Shown here: piece after piece, positions 8,689-18,622 of the stretch
Layout of the letters: every line of letters begins with the position of its first letter
Position numbering within the stretch: the first letter of the stretch is position 1
Assembly: GCF_028767185.1 (NCBI RefSeq)
Contig: NZ_JARACK010000005.1
Location: 62,001 to 126,000, forward strand
DNA: 64,000 bases
Direction of reading: 5' to 3'
Source of the DNA: Mangrovimonas aestuarii
Lineage (GTDB): Bacteria > Bacteroidota > Bacteroidia > Flavobacteriales > Flavobacteriaceae
Program-made: the position numbers and the translations under genes
The notes under the pieces: model-generated
What the model saw: only the letters and a program-made list of their open reading frames with translations
Told to the model about the DNA's origin: nothing
The model's database searches: none

Positions 8689-9504
8689 CTATTGGTTACC
8701 TAGAATGATAGGCATTCCGGAATCTCCAGAACCGATAACTATTACTTTACTATTTTGAGATTCAGATAGTTTTACAGTAGCCTCAATTCCTTTATCCTGA
8801 AGGATTTTATCTGTAAGCGATGCACTTAAAATTTTGTTTGCATCCGCCTTACCTTGAGCTTCAATACGCTGTCTTTGGGCTTCCTTTTGGGCTTTTTCCA
8901 AACGAAACTCATATTCCAAAGACTCCTGTTCTTGTCTAAGCTTGCGCTCAATTGCCTCTTTAATTGTAGATGGAAGGGTTACGTCACGTACCAAAACTTC
9001 ATCCAAAACAATATATTGATTGTCCAATATTTTTTTGGTTTCATCGAATATCTCCTTTTGGATGGCATCACGCTTACTTGAGTACAATTGTTCTGGCGTG
9101 TAACGACCAACTACACTTCGAGCAGCAGATCTGATTGTTGGAAGAATAATTCGGTCTAAATAACCTTCTCCAATTTCCTGGTGGAGTTTACCCAACTCAT
9201 TGTATTGAGGTTTATACCAAGCCGAAGCATCTAATTGGATATCCAAACCATTAGATGATAATACCTTCATTTTTTCAAAAATCTCTTGACGACGTACCTC
9301 ATAGATGTGAACCTTGTTCCAAGGCGCTACAACATGAAACCCCTCTCCTAATGGCGGCTTATCGGTAACTACACCACCTCCAAAAGTTTTATACAAAACG
9401 CCAGCTTCCCCTGATCCAATTGTAACGGCCGATTTTGCTATGATGATGATTATCGCTATTGCTATTATTGCTACTGGTAAAGCGATTTTAGGCAATTTGT
9501 CCAT
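8689..9504 (-). CDS. SPFH/prohibitin-family membrane protein
   Basis: A 271-residue protein anchored by one N-terminal transmembrane helix (about residues 7-26, rich in Ile and Ala), followed by an SPFH (Band 7) domain: GEAGVLYKTFGGGV, then RSAARSVVGRYTPEQLYSS. A charged helical segment (EQESLEYEFRLEKAQKEAQ) is typical of the oligomerising coiled coil of prohibitins. Such proteins organise membrane microdomains and often bind membrane proteases. It lies downstream of the VWA membrane protein, 29 bases away and on the same strand. Confidence 0.88.
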   Translation of the reverse strand: MDKLPKIALPVAIIAIAIIIIIAKSAVTIGSGEAGVLYKTFGGGVVTDKPPLGEGFHVVAPWNKVHIYEVRRQEIFEKMKVLSSNGLDIQLDASAWYKPQYNELGKLHQEIGEGYLDRIILPTIRSAARSVVGRYTPEQLYSSKRDAIQKEIFDETKKILDNQYIVLDEVLVRDVTLPSTIKEAIERKLRQEQESLEYEFRLEKAQKEAQRQRIEAQGKADANKILSASLTDKILQDKGIEATVKLSESQNSKVIVIGSGDSGMPIILGNQ

Positions 9505-9533
9505 AATTAATGTTTGTTTCGTTTAGTTTAAAT

Positions 9534-11567
9534 TTATATTAGTCCGTTATATTTTCTTAAAAACCATTCAAATGCCAAACTCAAGGCAATAATCGCTAAT
9601 AAGTACTTAAAATCTATTAAAGGCACTATTTTGCTTTGCTTTTTCTGAACTGCTACATATCTATCATCATTAAGCAAGTCATCGAAAAGGCTGTTGTAAT
9701 CAGCAATGAAATAGCTTGAACCTTTACTATTTGTAGCGAGGTTCTGCAATTTCGTTACATCTGCATTCAAAAATTGTTGTTCGACATTGAACTCCAGGAT
9801 TGTAAACTGTCCCGATTTTGAGATGTTACTTTTCATTGCACTAACCGTAAAGGTATAATCACCAGCAGGAAGCGTACTTAAATCCACTTGATAGTTGTTA
9901 TGCCTTAAAATAAACGGAAAGGTTCTCTCTGCTTTAGTTTCTTTATTCTGAACCGTGATTTCTATTGGCTCTCTTATATCGAATTCATAGTTTTTATTAA
10001 AATACTGAGCCTTTACAACAACATTGTCACTACCATCGTAAAACGATTGATAATCGATATTTAAACGGCTTTTTCTTGTGTCTGAAGAAAGGTATTGTAC
10101 CAACTTCCCCATAAAATCATCAAACTCTTCAAACGAGTTTGTATTCAAATAACTTTGGGCTCGCCATCTCCAAATACCTTCACCTAGCAAAATAGCTTCT
10201 CGCCTTCTACTGATTTCCATTGTTGCAAGTAATGGCTCTTCGGTAGTAATGCGACCTACTTTTTTATACAATAGACTTTGGTGGGGAACATTAAAGGTTA
10301 CTTCTCCAAAATCAGACTGTATTGGTGGGAAGGATTCAAAGCCCAAGTCATCAACTATAAAAGTTGTGTAATTAGAATTTAAAATCGCTTGATAATCTTC
10401 ATTTTGTCTTGTTTGAATATGGCTGTAAGCTCCAGAAACACTATTTATAAAGTTCCAGTCCGTTTTAGTACCTGTAACTACAAAACGATTCAAATTTTCG
10501 GAATCCAATAAGGAGACTACCTCTGTAAAACTTCGATTTGGCTGGTATAATACAACCATTTGAAAATCTCGGAACCGATCAACAAACTCTTTTGGAGAAA
10601 CAAAACTCACGCTTCGTTGTTCATTGGTTTCAATGCTCTTTTTAATTGCACCCAAATCAGGGTGAACCATAGTAGTAACAATTGCAACTTCCGTTTTTTG
10701 GTCAATTACTTCTACAGCAAAATTCTTGACATTGTTAACAGTATTCTTTTCAGTATTTACCGAAACAACTACCGCCTTATAAGTCCTTACTCCTACCTGA
10801 TTAGCAGGAAGAGTAAAATTGATAATCTGTGAATTGGTTTCTTTAGAGAGCGTAATTGGCTTTGAATACACTACCGATTGTCCTAAAGTAACCTCGAACT
10901 TTGTATTAACGGTTTCATTGCCGCTATAAACAACTATAGCTTCTACAGGAAACTTATTTTTTAAATAAGCATATTTGTTCACATTAAGCTGATCGATCTT
11001 TAAATCGGTATAGGTAACGGTATCGCCTAAAATTACAGGATAGACAGGTTGTTTATAGTCTAGATATGAAAACTGATAATCATTACCAAGGGTCTGGTTT
11101 CCGTCACTTAACAATATCGTTGGAGACGAGTTATTGTTATAAATTTGCCCCAATTGAGTAAACGCTTTACTAATATTACTCTGTTTATCAGTAAAATTTA
11201 AACTATCGTAATCTTCTAATTCGTTTCCAAAAGCATGCCATCGGATATTAAACTTTTCTTCTAAATCCTTATTGGTTTTTAAAGCTTCAACAAGAGATTC
11301 TACATTTGCGGATTGCCCTAAATATTCCACTGAATTGGAGTTATCTATAGTTACAACCAGATTTGGTTTTTCGGTAATGAAAGTATTCTGTTCAAGTTTA
11401 GGATTAATAATGAGCAGGGTAACAGTGAACAAAGACACAAAACGTAAAAATGCAAAAAGCAAGTCTTTATTAGACCTGCTTTTTGTTTTATATCTATATT
11501 GATAATACGCTAAGGTTAGCGCAATCAAAAATGCTATTACAATATAAATTACTGTGGTTGTCTGCAT
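9534..11567 (-). CDS. membrane protein with von Willebrand factor A-like domain
   Basis: A 677-residue envelope protein. Two hydrophobic segments at the N-terminus (about 5-22 and 37-57) precede a VWA-like domain with a MIDAS-type DxSxS motif (TIDNSNS, near residue 77) and a later LLSDGNQT. The long middle part looks like beta-sandwich, and one more helix lies near the C-terminus (about 650-667) before a short basic tail. This layout resembles Bat-type or glutamine-amidotransferase-like VWA membrane proteins of Bacteroidota. No MoxR ATPase is adjacent. It sits three bases after fabG and may be cotranscribed. Function unknown. Confidence 0.75.
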   Translation of the reverse strand: MQTTTVIYIVIAFLIALTLAYYQYRYKTKSRSNKDLLFAFLRFVSLFTVTLLIINPKLEQNTFITEKPNLVVTIDNSNSVEYLGQSANVESLVEALKTNKDLEEKFNIRWHAFGNELEDYDSLNFTDKQSNISKAFTQLGQIYNNNSSPTILLSDGNQTLGNDYQFSYLDYKQPVYPVILGDTVTYTDLKIDQLNVNKYAYLKNKFPVEAIVVYSGNETVNTKFEVTLGQSVVYSKPITLSKETNSQIINFTLPANQVGVRTYKAVVVSVNTEKNTVNNVKNFAVEVIDQKTEVAIVTTMVHPDLGAIKKSIETNEQRSVSFVSPKEFVDRFRDFQMVVLYQPNRSFTEVVSLLDSENLNRFVVTGTKTDWNFINSVSGAYSHIQTRQNEDYQAILNSNYTTFIVDDLGFESFPPIQSDFGEVTFNVPHQSLLYKKVGRITTEEPLLATMEISRRREAILLGEGIWRWRAQSYLNTNSFEEFDDFMGKLVQYLSSDTRKSRLNIDYQSFYDGSDNVVVKAQYFNKNYEFDIREPIEITVQNKETKAERTFPFILRHNNYQVDLSTLPAGDYTFTVSAMKSNISKSGQFTILEFNVEQQFLNADVTKLQNLATNSKGSSYFIADYNSLFDDLLNDDRYVAVQKKQSKIVPLIDFKYLLAIIALSLAFEWFLRKYNGLI

Positions 11568-11570
11568 GTA

Positions 11571-12317
11571 TTAGGTTAACATTCCGCCATCTACATTAAT
11601 GGTTTGCCCAGTAATGTAAGCCGACATATCGCTAGCTAAAAATACACAAACATTTGCAATATCTTCAGGAGTTCCTCCACGTTTTAACGGAATAGCATCT
11701 CTCCATCCTTTTACTGTATCTTCATCTAACTTTGCAGTCATTTCAGTTTCAATGAAACCTGGAGCAATCACGTTGCTACGGATGTTTCTAGAACCTAATT
11801 CCAAAGCTACAGACTTAGAGAAACCAATAATACCAGCTTTAGAAGCCGCATAGTTAGTTTGCCCAGCGTTACCTTTTACTCCAACAACAGAACTCATGTT
11901 AATGATAGATCCTTTGCGTTGCTTAAGCATTGTACGTTGTACAGCCTTAGTCATGTTAAATACAGACTTAAGGTTTACTTCAATTACTTTATCGAAATCC
12001 TCTTCACTGATACGCATTAAAAGATTGTCCTTTGTAATTCCTGCGTTATTGATAAGAATGTCAATGCTTCCAAATTCCTTTACCACATCGTCTGCCAATT
12101 CCTGAGCTTGAGTAAAATCGGCTGCATTACTTTGATATCCTTTGGCTTTAACTCCAAGGGCGATTAATTCTGCCTCTAATTCCTTTGCTGCTTCTACAGA
12201 AGAACTGTATGTAAAAGCTACATTAGCTCCTTGTTGAGCAAATACTTGGGCAATACCTTTCCCGATACCACGGCTAGCACCTGTTATGATAGCTGTTTTT
12301 CCTTCTAGTAATTTCAT
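11571..12317 (-). CDS. fabG: 3-oxoacyl-[acyl-carrier-protein] reductase
   Basis: A 248-residue short-chain dehydrogenase that uses NADPH to reduce 3-oxoacyl-ACP in fatty-acid elongation. It shows the Rossmann motif GASRGIGKG, the NNAG motif, the catalytic Ser and YAASK, and a C-terminal GQTINVDGGM typical of FabG. Length matches the family. It lies downstream of sucD after a terminator and a 215-base gap, so it probably has its own promoter. Confidence 0.93.
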   Translation of the reverse strand: MKLLEGKTAIITGASRGIGKGIAQVFAQQGANVAFTYSSSVEAAKELEAELIALGVKAKGYQSNAADFTQAQELADDVVKEFGSIDILINNAGITKDNLLMRISEEDFDKVIEVNLKSVFNMTKAVQRTMLKQRKGSIINMSSVVGVKGNAGQTNYAASKAGIIGFSKSVALELGSRNIRSNVIAPGFIETEMTAKLDEDTVKGWRDAIPLKRGGTPEDIANVCVFLASDMSAYITGQTINVDGGMLT

Positions 12318-12457
12318 GTGTTATTTTATTGTTTTTCAACATTTAGATGATCCGTCAGATAAGTTTCTTTTGATAAAAGCGAAATTAAACTGATCGATTC
12401 TGTTGAACATCTTGATTAGTTAAGTGTCAAATATAATAATTACAGTTGTCACTGAAT

Positions 12458-12508
12458 GAAAAAACCTTACAAATTTACCAATTGAGAATCGGTAAAATCT
12501 GTAAGGTT
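12458..12508 (-). terminator. terminator downstream of sucD
   Basis: Arms AACCTTACA and TGTAAGGTT enclose a second short paired region. On the minus strand the hairpin is followed by a T run. It sits 25 bases after the sucD stop. Confidence 0.75.
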
Positions 12509-12532
12509 CTCTTATGAATTAAGTTTGTTGTC

Positions 12533-13405
12533 TTATCCTATAACTTCGGCAACTTTTTTACCGATTTCAGCAGGAGAATCTACTACGTGAATTCCACATT
12601 CTCTCATAATAGCTTTTTTAGCTTGAGCAGTATCATCACTTCCTCCAACAATAGCTCCAGCGTGTCCCATTGTACGTCCAGCAGGAGCTGTTTCACCAGC
12701 GATAAAACCTACTACAGGCTTTTTGCTTCCGCTTTCTTTGTACCACTTAGCAGCATCTGCTTCCAATTGACCACCAATTTCTCCAATCATTACCACACAT
12801 TCAGTTTCTGGATCGTTGATCAATAACTCAACAGCTTCTTTAGTAGTTGTACCGATGATAGGGTCACCACCAATTCCAATAGCAGTGGTAATACCTAAAC
12901 CTTGTTTTACAACTTGGTCTGCGGCTTCGTAAGTTAAAGTACCAGATTTAGAAACGATTCCTACTTTTCCTTTCTTGAAAACAAAACCTGGCATAATACC
13001 AACTTTAGCTTCTTCTGGAGTGATTACACCTGGACAGTTAGGACCAATCAAACGACAGTCTTTACCTTTAATGTAATCAGCAGCTTTAATCATATCTGCA
13101 ACTGGAATACCTTCTGTAATAGTAATAATTACTTTAATTCCAGCATCTGCAGCTTCCATAATAGCATCTGCAGCAAAAGCAGGCGGCACGAAGATGATAG
13201 TAGTATCTGCACCAACTTGGTCTACAGCATCTTTTACAGTATTGAATACAGGCTTGTCTAAGTGAGTTTGTCCTCCTTTTCCTGGAGTTACACCACCTAC
13301 AACGTTTGTTCCATATTCAATCATTTGACCAGCGTGGAAAGTACCTTCGCTACCAGTAAACCCTTGTACAATTATTTTTGAATCTTTATTTACTAAAACG
13401 CTCAT
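12533..13405 (-). CDS. sucD: succinyl-CoA synthetase (succinate-CoA ligase) alpha subunit
   Basis: A 290-residue citric-acid-cycle subunit that binds CoA and carries the phosphohistidine. The N-terminal [15 protein letters not shown] and TPGKGG, the GPNCPG motif near residue 123, and GHAGAIVGG near 247 with the phosphorylated histidine are all intact. The beta subunit gene (sucC) is not in the window, which is common in Flavobacteria where the two genes are separated. A terminator on one side and a predicted promoter on the other suggest it is monocistronic. Confidence 0.95.
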   Translation of the reverse strand: MSVLVNKDSKIIVQGFTGSEGTFHAGQMIEYGTNVVGGVTPGKGGQTHLDKPVFNTVKDAVDQVGADTTIIFVPPAFAADAIMEAADAGIKVIITITEGIPVADMIKAADYIKGKDCRLIGPNCPGVITPEEAKVGIMPGFVFKKGKVGIVSKSGTLTYEAADQVVKQGLGITTAIGIGGDPIIGTTTKEAVELLINDPETECVVMIGEIGGQLEADAAKWYKESGSKKPVVGFIAGETAPAGRTMGHAGAIVGGSDDTAQAKKAIMRECGIHVVDSPAEIGKKVAEVIG

Positions 13406-13432
13406 GTGTGTTGATTTTTTTTGAAAACTTCA

Positions 13433-13440
13433 CAAAAGTA
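13433..13440 (-). promoter_or_regulatory. -7 promoter element of sucD
   Basis: On the minus strand TACTTTTG matches TAnnTTTG exactly, 28 bases before the sucD ATG. Confidence 0.5.
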
Positions 13441-13469
13441 AAGTTTTAACAAGTATATAAAAACATTTT

Positions 13470-13877
13470 TTAGACTTTTATTTCAGAAAAAGAAAGGATG
13501 CTAGACATGCTTTCATCGGCCAATTGGCTAATCTCATGACCTTGATAGAGCTTACCATCCTTAAGTTCCCAAATTGTAATAAAATGAGCTATAGGTTTCT
13601 CATCTTCTCTATCTTCAATAAGATTGGCATAAAGTGTATATCTTGTAGTTACAAAGTTACCATCTTGTAGTAAATGACTAATTTGAAATCTAACCCCTTC
13701 ATATCCTCTACTTATGCTTGAAAAAAACGATTTGATATCTTTTTTTTCCATAATCTTGAATCCTGTGCTACTGCTCCAATGTAATTTACAGTCATCGTGA
13801 AGGAAATCTGATATTTCTTCAATACACTTTGAGAAGTCTGTTTGGTAGAATTGCTTTACAATGTCTTTGGGTGCCAT
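13470..13877 (-). CDS. NTF2-like / SnoaL-like family protein
   Basis: A 135-residue protein with the cone-shaped NTF2 fold pattern: an N-terminal helix (DIVKQFYQTDF), LHDDCKLHWSSSTG, and the strand pair FVTTRYTLYAN / HFITIWELKDGKLYQGHEIS. The fold is used by many enzymes and binding proteins, so no reaction can be assigned. The start codon directly abuts the stop of the second LpxD-like gene, making this the last gene of the lipid A operon. Confidence 0.75.
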   Translation of the reverse strand: MAPKDIVKQFYQTDFSKCIEEISDFLHDDCKLHWSSSTGFKIMEKKDIKSFFSSISRGYEGVRFQISHLLQDGNFVTTRYTLYANLIEDREDEKPIAHFITIWELKDGKLYQGHEISQLADESMSSILSFSEIKV

Positions 13878-14813
13878 CTATTTTTCTTTTAAACGTTCAA
13901 CAATACTAGGTATTTGTCGGATATAAGCATACTCTTTTAACATTTCCTTAAACTCCTTGGCTGGCGATCCGAAATAAGATTTCCCCCCTTCTAAGGTTTT
14001 GCTTATTCCTGATTGGGCAAACAACTCTGCTCCTTTTCCTATTGTCAAACCGCTTTTAATTCCTACTTGTCCCCAAATCGTTACGCCATCTTCTATCACT
14101 ACACACCCTGCTATACCAACTTGCGAAGCAATAAGGCATTTTTTCCCGATTAAGGTATCGTGGCCAATCTGAATTTGGTTATCGAGCTTAGAGCCCTCTC
14201 CTATAGTAGTATCGCCTGTAACGCCACGGTCTATAGTACAACCTGCTCCAATATCAACATTATCCTCAATAATAACACGACCTCCCGAAAGTAATCTGTC
14301 ATACCCTTCTGGACGTTTCTTGTAGTAGAAAGCATTAGCTCCAAGAACACAACCTGAATGAATGGTTACATTGTCACCAATGATGATATCATCGTAAATA
14401 GTAACATTGGGATGAATCACACAGTTTTCGCCAATAATCACATTGTTTCCAATAAAACAATTAGGCTGAATTACCGTGTTCTCCCCTATTTTAGCTGAAT
14501 CAGATACAGATGCATTTGCAGCTACAAATGGTTTAAACTTAGCTGTAAGCTTATTAAAATCCCTGAATGGATCATCACTAATCAATAAAGCTTTCCCTTC
14601 TGGACAATCAACTTCTTTATTGATAAGAACAATTGTTGCTGCTGAGTTTAAAGCTTTATCGTAATATTTTGGATGGTCCACAAATACGATATCTCCAGGT
14701 TCTACCACATGAATTTCGTTCATGCCCAAGACCTCAAAATTAGGATCGCCAACAAAAGTACAGCCAATTAAATCGGCTATTTGCTGTAACGAATGGGGTT
14801 TAGGAAACTTCAC
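13878..14813 (-). CDS. second LpxD-like acyltransferase (left-handed beta helix)
   Basis: A 311-residue paralogue of LpxD. It has an N-terminal UDP-binding-like domain ([15 protein letters not shown]), then a hexapeptide-repeat beta helix from about residue 100. Conserved LpxD segments are present: [14 protein letters not shown] and [13 protein letters not shown] with the putative catalytic histidine. Flavobacteria commonly carry two LpxD homologues, and which N-acylations each performs is not established. It lies four bases downstream of efp. The first, longer LpxD is four genes upstream in the same operon. It could act on lipid A or on another acylated sugar. Confidence 0.85.
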   Translation of the reverse strand: MKFPKPHSLQQIADLIGCTFVGDPNFEVLGMNEIHVVEPGDIVFVDHPKYYDKALNSAATIVLINKEVDCPEGKALLISDDPFRDFNKLTAKFKPFVAANASVSDSAKIGENTVIQPNCFIGNNVIIGENCVIHPNVTIYDDIIIGDNVTIHSGCVLGANAFYYKKRPEGYDRLLSGGRVIIEDNVDIGAGCTIDRGVTGDTTIGEGSKLDNQIQIGHDTLIGKKCLIASQVGIAGCVVIEDGVTIWGQVGIKSGLTIGKGAELFAQSGISKTLEGGKSYFGSPAKEFKEMLKEYAYIRQIPSIVERLKEK

Positions 14814-14817
14814 TTTA

Positions 14818-15384
14818 TTATTCCTTAATACGTTCCTTGTACGAACCTTTTTCTGTCTCTACTTTAATCTTGTCTCCTTCATTGATAAACAAAGGGACCA
14901 TTACAGTAGCACCAGTTTCAACAGTAGCTGGTTTTGTTGCATTTGTAGCAGTATTACCCTTTACTCCTGGCTCAGTATGTGTAACTTCTAAAATTACACT
15001 AGCAGGCATCTCTACAGATAATGGCATATTGTCCTCTGTATTGATTAATACAGTAACAACTTCACCTTCCTTCAAAAGATCCGGAGCATCCAATACTGCT
15101 TTTTGAAGTTCAATTTGTGAGTAATCATCCGTATTCATAAAGTGAAATGTTTGACCTTCGTTATATAAATACTGGAATTTATGGGTTTCTACACGTACTT
15201 CTTCGATTTTATGACCTGCAGAAAAAGTATTATCAATAACCTTTCCTGTTGTAACGCTTTTAAGCTTTGTTCTCACGAAAGCTGGACCTTTTCCTGGTTT
15301 TACGTGTAAAAATTCAACAATTTTAAAAATGTCGTGATTGTAACGAATACACAATCCGTTTCTAATATCTGAAGTACTTGCCAT
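14818..15384 (-). CDS. efp: translation elongation factor P
   Basis: A 188-residue protein that relieves ribosome stalling at proline runs. The first KOW-like domain carries the loop [15 protein letters not shown], whose lysine is the usual modification site. The C-terminal domain ends in [14 protein letters not shown], matching EF-P. It is embedded between lpxA (5 bases upstream) and the second lpxD (4 bases downstream), a conserved Flavobacterial arrangement that ties expression to envelope synthesis. Confidence 0.95.
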   Translation of the reverse strand: MASTSDIRNGLCIRYNHDIFKIVEFLHVKPGKGPAFVRTKLKSVTTGKVIDNTFSAGHKIEEVRVETHKFQYLYNEGQTFHFMNTDDYSQIELQKAVLDAPDLLKEGEVVTVLINTEDNMPLSVEMPASVILEVTHTEPGVKGNTATNATKPATVETGATVMVPLFINEGDKIKVETEKGSYKERIKE

Positions 15385-15389
15385 AATAT

Positions 15390-16175
15390 TTAGTTTGATT
15401 TAAAGTATCCTTTCATGATTCCTCGTTGAGAATCTCGGATAAATTGTAAAATTTCGTCTCGTTCTGAAGTAGCCTCCATTTCAGCTTCGATAATTTCTGC
15501 TGCTTGGGAGTTGTTATAGCTCTTTTGATATAGGATTCTGTATATATCCTGAATTTCACGGATTTTATCTGTTGAGAAACCTCGTCTTCTTAATCCAACT
15601 GAATTAATTCCAACATACGATAAAGGCTCTCGCGCAGCCTTAACAAAAGGAGGCACATCTTTACGAACCAAAGACCCTCCTGTAACAAAAGCATGGTTGC
15701 CAATAGATACAAATTGATGTACTGCAGCCATACCTGCTAACACAACATAATCCCCTACGTTTATATGTCCTGCCAAAGTACTGTTGTTTGAAAAAATACA
15801 GTTATTACCAACAATACAGTCATGAGCAATGTGGCAATATGCCATGATTAAACAGTTATCACCCACAACAGTTTTCATTCTGTCTGTAGTCCCTCTGTTG
15901 ATGGTAACACATTCTCTTATGGTTACATTATCTCCAATCTCTACAGTGGTATCTTCATCATTGTATTTTAAATCCTGAGGAACGGCCGATATAACAGCTC
16001 CTGGGAAGATATTACAATTTTTACCAATTCTGGCTCCTTCCATAATGGTAACATTGCTTCCTATCCAAGATCCTTCTCCGATTACAACATTATTATGGAT
16101 GGTAGCAAAAGGTTCTATTACAACGTTCTTAGCTATTTTTGCTCCTGGATGAACGTATGCTAAAGGTTGATTCAT
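15390..16175 (-). CDS. lpxA: UDP-N-acetylglucosamine O-acyltransferase
   Basis: A 261-residue cytoplasmic enzyme for the first step of lipid A synthesis, transferring a 3-hydroxyacyl chain from ACP to UDP-GlcNAc. A left-handed beta helix of hexapeptide repeats runs from about residue 8 to 190. The catalytic histidine is in AYCHIAHDC, and the helical C-terminus (RGFSTDKIREIQDIYR) is typical. It starts one base after the lpxC-fabZ stop. Confidence 0.95.
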   Translation of the reverse strand: MNQPLAYVHPGAKIAKNVVIEPFATIHNNVVIGEGSWIGSNVTIMEGARIGKNCNIFPGAVISAVPQDLKYNDEDTTVEIGDNVTIRECVTINRGTTDRMKTVVGDNCLIMAYCHIAHDCIVGNNCIFSNNSTLAGHINVGDYVVLAGMAAVHQFVSIGNHAFVTGGSLVRKDVPPFVKAAREPLSYVGINSVGLRRRGFSTDKIREIQDIYRILYQKSYNNSQAAEIIEAEMEATSERDEILQFIRDSQRGIMKGYFKSN

Positions 16176-16176
16176 C

Positions 16177-17583
16177 TTACTTTACTTTAGAAATTTGGGC
16201 CATTAATTCTGCCTCTGCACATAATTTACCATTGGCATATGCATAACCTTGCATATGGCAAATACCACGACGAATTGGCGCTATAAGGTCACATTTAAAT
16301 ATAAGCGTGTCTCCTGGGACTACCTTTTGTTTGAACTTCACTTTATCTATTTTCATAAAGTAAGTTAGATAGTTTTCTGGATCAGGAACCGTACTTAACA
16401 CTAATATCCCTCCTGTTTGAGCCATAGCCTCAACAATTAGAACACCTGGCATTACAGGTGCACCAGGGAAGTGTCCTGCGAAAAACGGCTCGTTCATTGT
16501 TACGTTTTTGATACCAAGAACATGAGAATCACTTATTTCAAAAACCTTATCCAATAACAAGAACGGCTGTCTGTGCGGTAACATAGCCATAATTTGATTC
16601 ACATCCATTAAAGGCTCTTGATTCAAATCTACACTTGGTACATTATTACGACGCTCATTCTTAATTATTTTACAAAGCTTTTTAGCAAATTGGGTGTTCA
16701 CAAAGTGACCTGGTTTATTTGCTATTACCTTACCTCTAATTCGGGTTCTAACTAATGCTAAATCACCTATAACATCTAGTAACTTGTGTCTTGCAGCTTC
16801 GTTTGGATGATGAAGAGTAAGGTTATCTAAAATTCCATTTGGCTTAACAGCAATAGCATCTTTGTTAAAGGCTACCTTAAGTTTTTCAATTGTATCTTGG
16901 GAAATCTCTTTATCTACGTAAACAATGGCATTGTTTAGGTCTCCTCCTTTTATTAAACCATGTTCCAATAACATTTCAATTTCATGAAGAAAGCTGAATG
17001 TACGTGAATCTGAAATCTCGTCCTTGAAGTCTGAAACGTGTTTTAAAGTGGCATTTTGCGTACCTAATACTTTGGTTCCAAAATCTACCATAGTAGTAAC
17101 CTGATATTCATCTGAAGGCATTACAAGAATTTCGCTTCCAGAATCTTCATCGGCATATGAAATCACATCTGTAACGACATATTCTTCCCTAAACGCGTCT
17201 TGTTCAATTATGCCTACCGATTCCAAGGCTTCCACAAAAAATTTAGAAGAACCATCCATTATTGGAGGCTCTGAAGCATCTAATTCAATAATAACGTTAT
17301 CAATATCCAAACCTACCAAGGCAGCTAATACGTGCTCTGAAGTTTGAATAGATACTCCGTTTTTCTCCAGACAGGTTCCTCTTTGTGTATTTGTTACATA
17401 CACTGCGTCAGCTTCAATAATAGGAGCTCCCTCCAAATCAACACGTTTAAAAGCAAAACCTGTATTTTCTGGTGCAGGAGTAAATGTTAAGTTAACATCT
17501 TTTCCAGTGTGTAAACCAACACCTTTAAGCGATACAGCCTCTTTAATAGTTCGCTGTTTGACTTCAGTATTAACTATTGCCAT
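16177..17583 (-). CDS. lpxC/fabZ: bifunctional LpxC deacetylase / FabZ dehydratase
   Basis: A 468-residue fusion. Residues 1 to about 310 are LpxC, the zinc deacetylase that commits UDP-3-O-acyl-GlcNAc to lipid [10 protein letters not shown] and [12 protein letters not shown] supply the zinc ligands. Residues from about 320 are FabZ, the 3-hydroxyacyl-ACP dehydratase, with [13 protein letters not shown] and [19 protein letters not shown] containing the catalytic His and Glu. Fusion is known in Bacteroidota and places two enzymes that compete for 3-hydroxyacyl-ACP in one chain. The start overlaps the end of lpxD by 14 bases, implying translational coupling. Confidence 0.95.
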   Translation of the reverse strand: MAIVNTEVKQRTIKEAVSLKGVGLHTGKDVNLTFTPAPENTGFAFKRVDLEGAPIIEADAVYVTNTQRGTCLEKNGVSIQTSEHVLAALVGLDIDNVIIELDASEPPIMDGSSKFFVEALESVGIIEQDAFREEYVVTDVISYADEDSGSEILVMPSDEYQVTTMVDFGTKVLGTQNATLKHVSDFKDEISDSRTFSFLHEIEMLLEHGLIKGGDLNNAIVYVDKEISQDTIEKLKVAFNKDAIAVKPNGILDNLTLHHPNEAARHKLLDVIGDLALVRTRIRGKVIANKPGHFVNTQFAKKLCKIIKNERRNNVPSVDLNQEPLMDVNQIMAMLPHRQPFLLLDKVFEISDSHVLGIKNVTMNEPFFAGHFPGAPVMPGVLIVEAMAQTGGILVLSTVPDPENYLTYFMKIDKVKFKQKVVPGDTLIFKCDLIAPIRRGICHMQGYAYANGKLCAEAELMAQISKVK

Positions 17584-18598
17584 CTATTTTTTTTTCTATT
17601 TCGATTATATTTTTCACAATTTTCGGCAAGTTCTTAAAGTAAACGTAAGACTTATTATAGTCGCCATAAGACAATGCAGGAGATCCTTGTAGCACTTCAT
17701 TATCTTTAATATTACGTCCTATTCCAGACTGTGCCTGTATTTTTACGTTATTACCAATAGTAATATGCCCAACAATACCTACTTGCCCTCCAATTTGGCA
17801 GTTTTCTCCAATCTTAGTAGAACCTGCAACCCCTGTTTGAGCAGCAATAACAGTATTTTTACCTATTTCTACGTTATGGGCTATTTGAATTTGATTGTCG
17901 AGTTTTACCCCTCGTCGTATAATTGTAGAGCCCAAGGTTGCTCGATCAATTGTTGTTCCTGCTCCTACATCTACATTATCCTCAAGAATAACATTTCCTG
18001 TCTGTGGTACTTTAGAATATTCTCCATGCTCATTAGGAACAAATCCAAAACCATCAGCACCAATAATAGCACCAGAATTAATAACACAAGATTCACCAAT
18101 CACACAATCAGAATATACCTTGGCACCAGCAAAAAGCACAGAATTATCACCAATACTTACATTGTCACCTAAATATACATTTGGGAAAATCTTCACATTA
18201 TTCCCTATCATTACATTTTCACCTATATAACTAAAGGCTCCAACGTAAATTTGTTCACCATACTGAGCTGTTTCAGAAATAAAAGATGGCTGTTCAATTC
18301 CTTGCTTATTAAGCTTTACCAAATTGTAATATTCCAGCAATTTGGAAAATGATTTATAAGCATCTTCAACCTTAATAAGAGTTGTATTAAGAGTATTTTC
18401 AGGCTCAAAACTTTTATTAACGATTGTAATCGATGCTTTAGTAGAGTAAATAAATGGCTGGTACTTTGGATTTGCCAAAAAAGTAAGTGATCCTTCTGTA
18501 CCCTCCTCAATTTTTGAAAGTTTAGATACTTCTACTTCAGGATTCCCAACGATATCGCCTTCAAGAATCCCAGCTATTTGTTGTGCTGTAAATTTCAT
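17570..18598 (-). CDS. lpxD: UDP-3-O-(3-hydroxyacyl)glucosamine N-acyltransferase
   Basis: A 342-residue enzyme adding the second (N-linked) acyl chain in lipid A synthesis. The N-terminal uridine-binding domain ([16 protein letters not shown]) is followed by a long hexapeptide beta helix with [17 protein letters not shown] and [13 protein letters not shown], holding the catalytic histidine. It is the canonical LpxD compared with the shorter paralogue downstream. It begins 24 bases after the HD phosphohydrolase gene, so transcription may enter from there. Confidence 0.93.
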   Translation of the reverse strand: MKFTAQQIAGILEGDIVGNPEVEVSKLSKIEEGTEGSLTFLANPKYQPFIYSTKASITIVNKSFEPENTLNTTLIKVEDAYKSFSKLLEYYNLVKLNKQGIEQPSFISETAQYGEQIYVGAFSYIGENVMIGNNVKIFPNVYLGDNVSIGDNSVLFAGAKVYSDCVIGESCVINSGAIIGADGFGFVPNEHGEYSKVPQTGNVILEDNVDVGAGTTIDRATLGSTIIRRGVKLDNQIQIAHNVEIGKNTVIAAQTGVAGSTKIGENCQIGGQVGIVGHITIGNNVKIQAQSGIGRNIKDNEVLQGSPALSYGDYNKSYVYFKNLPKIVKNIIEIEKKIDGNS

Positions 18599-18622
18599 TC
18601 TTGCAAAAATAGGAAAAATGAA

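Noticed and set aside
16177-16640. fabZ as a separate gene
   Set aside because: The reading frame is continuous with lpxC, a fusion known in Bacteroidota.
17765-18172. 135-residue plus-strand ORF antisense to lpxD
   Set aside because: It is a shadow of the repetitive hexapeptide codons of lpxD, with low-complexity composition and no initiation context.
18604-18611. Minus-strand TATTTTTG directly before lpxD as a promoter giving a leaderless mRNA
   Set aside because: It would start transcription at the ATG itself, has no -33 partner, and lpxD can be read from the HD gene 24 bases upstream.
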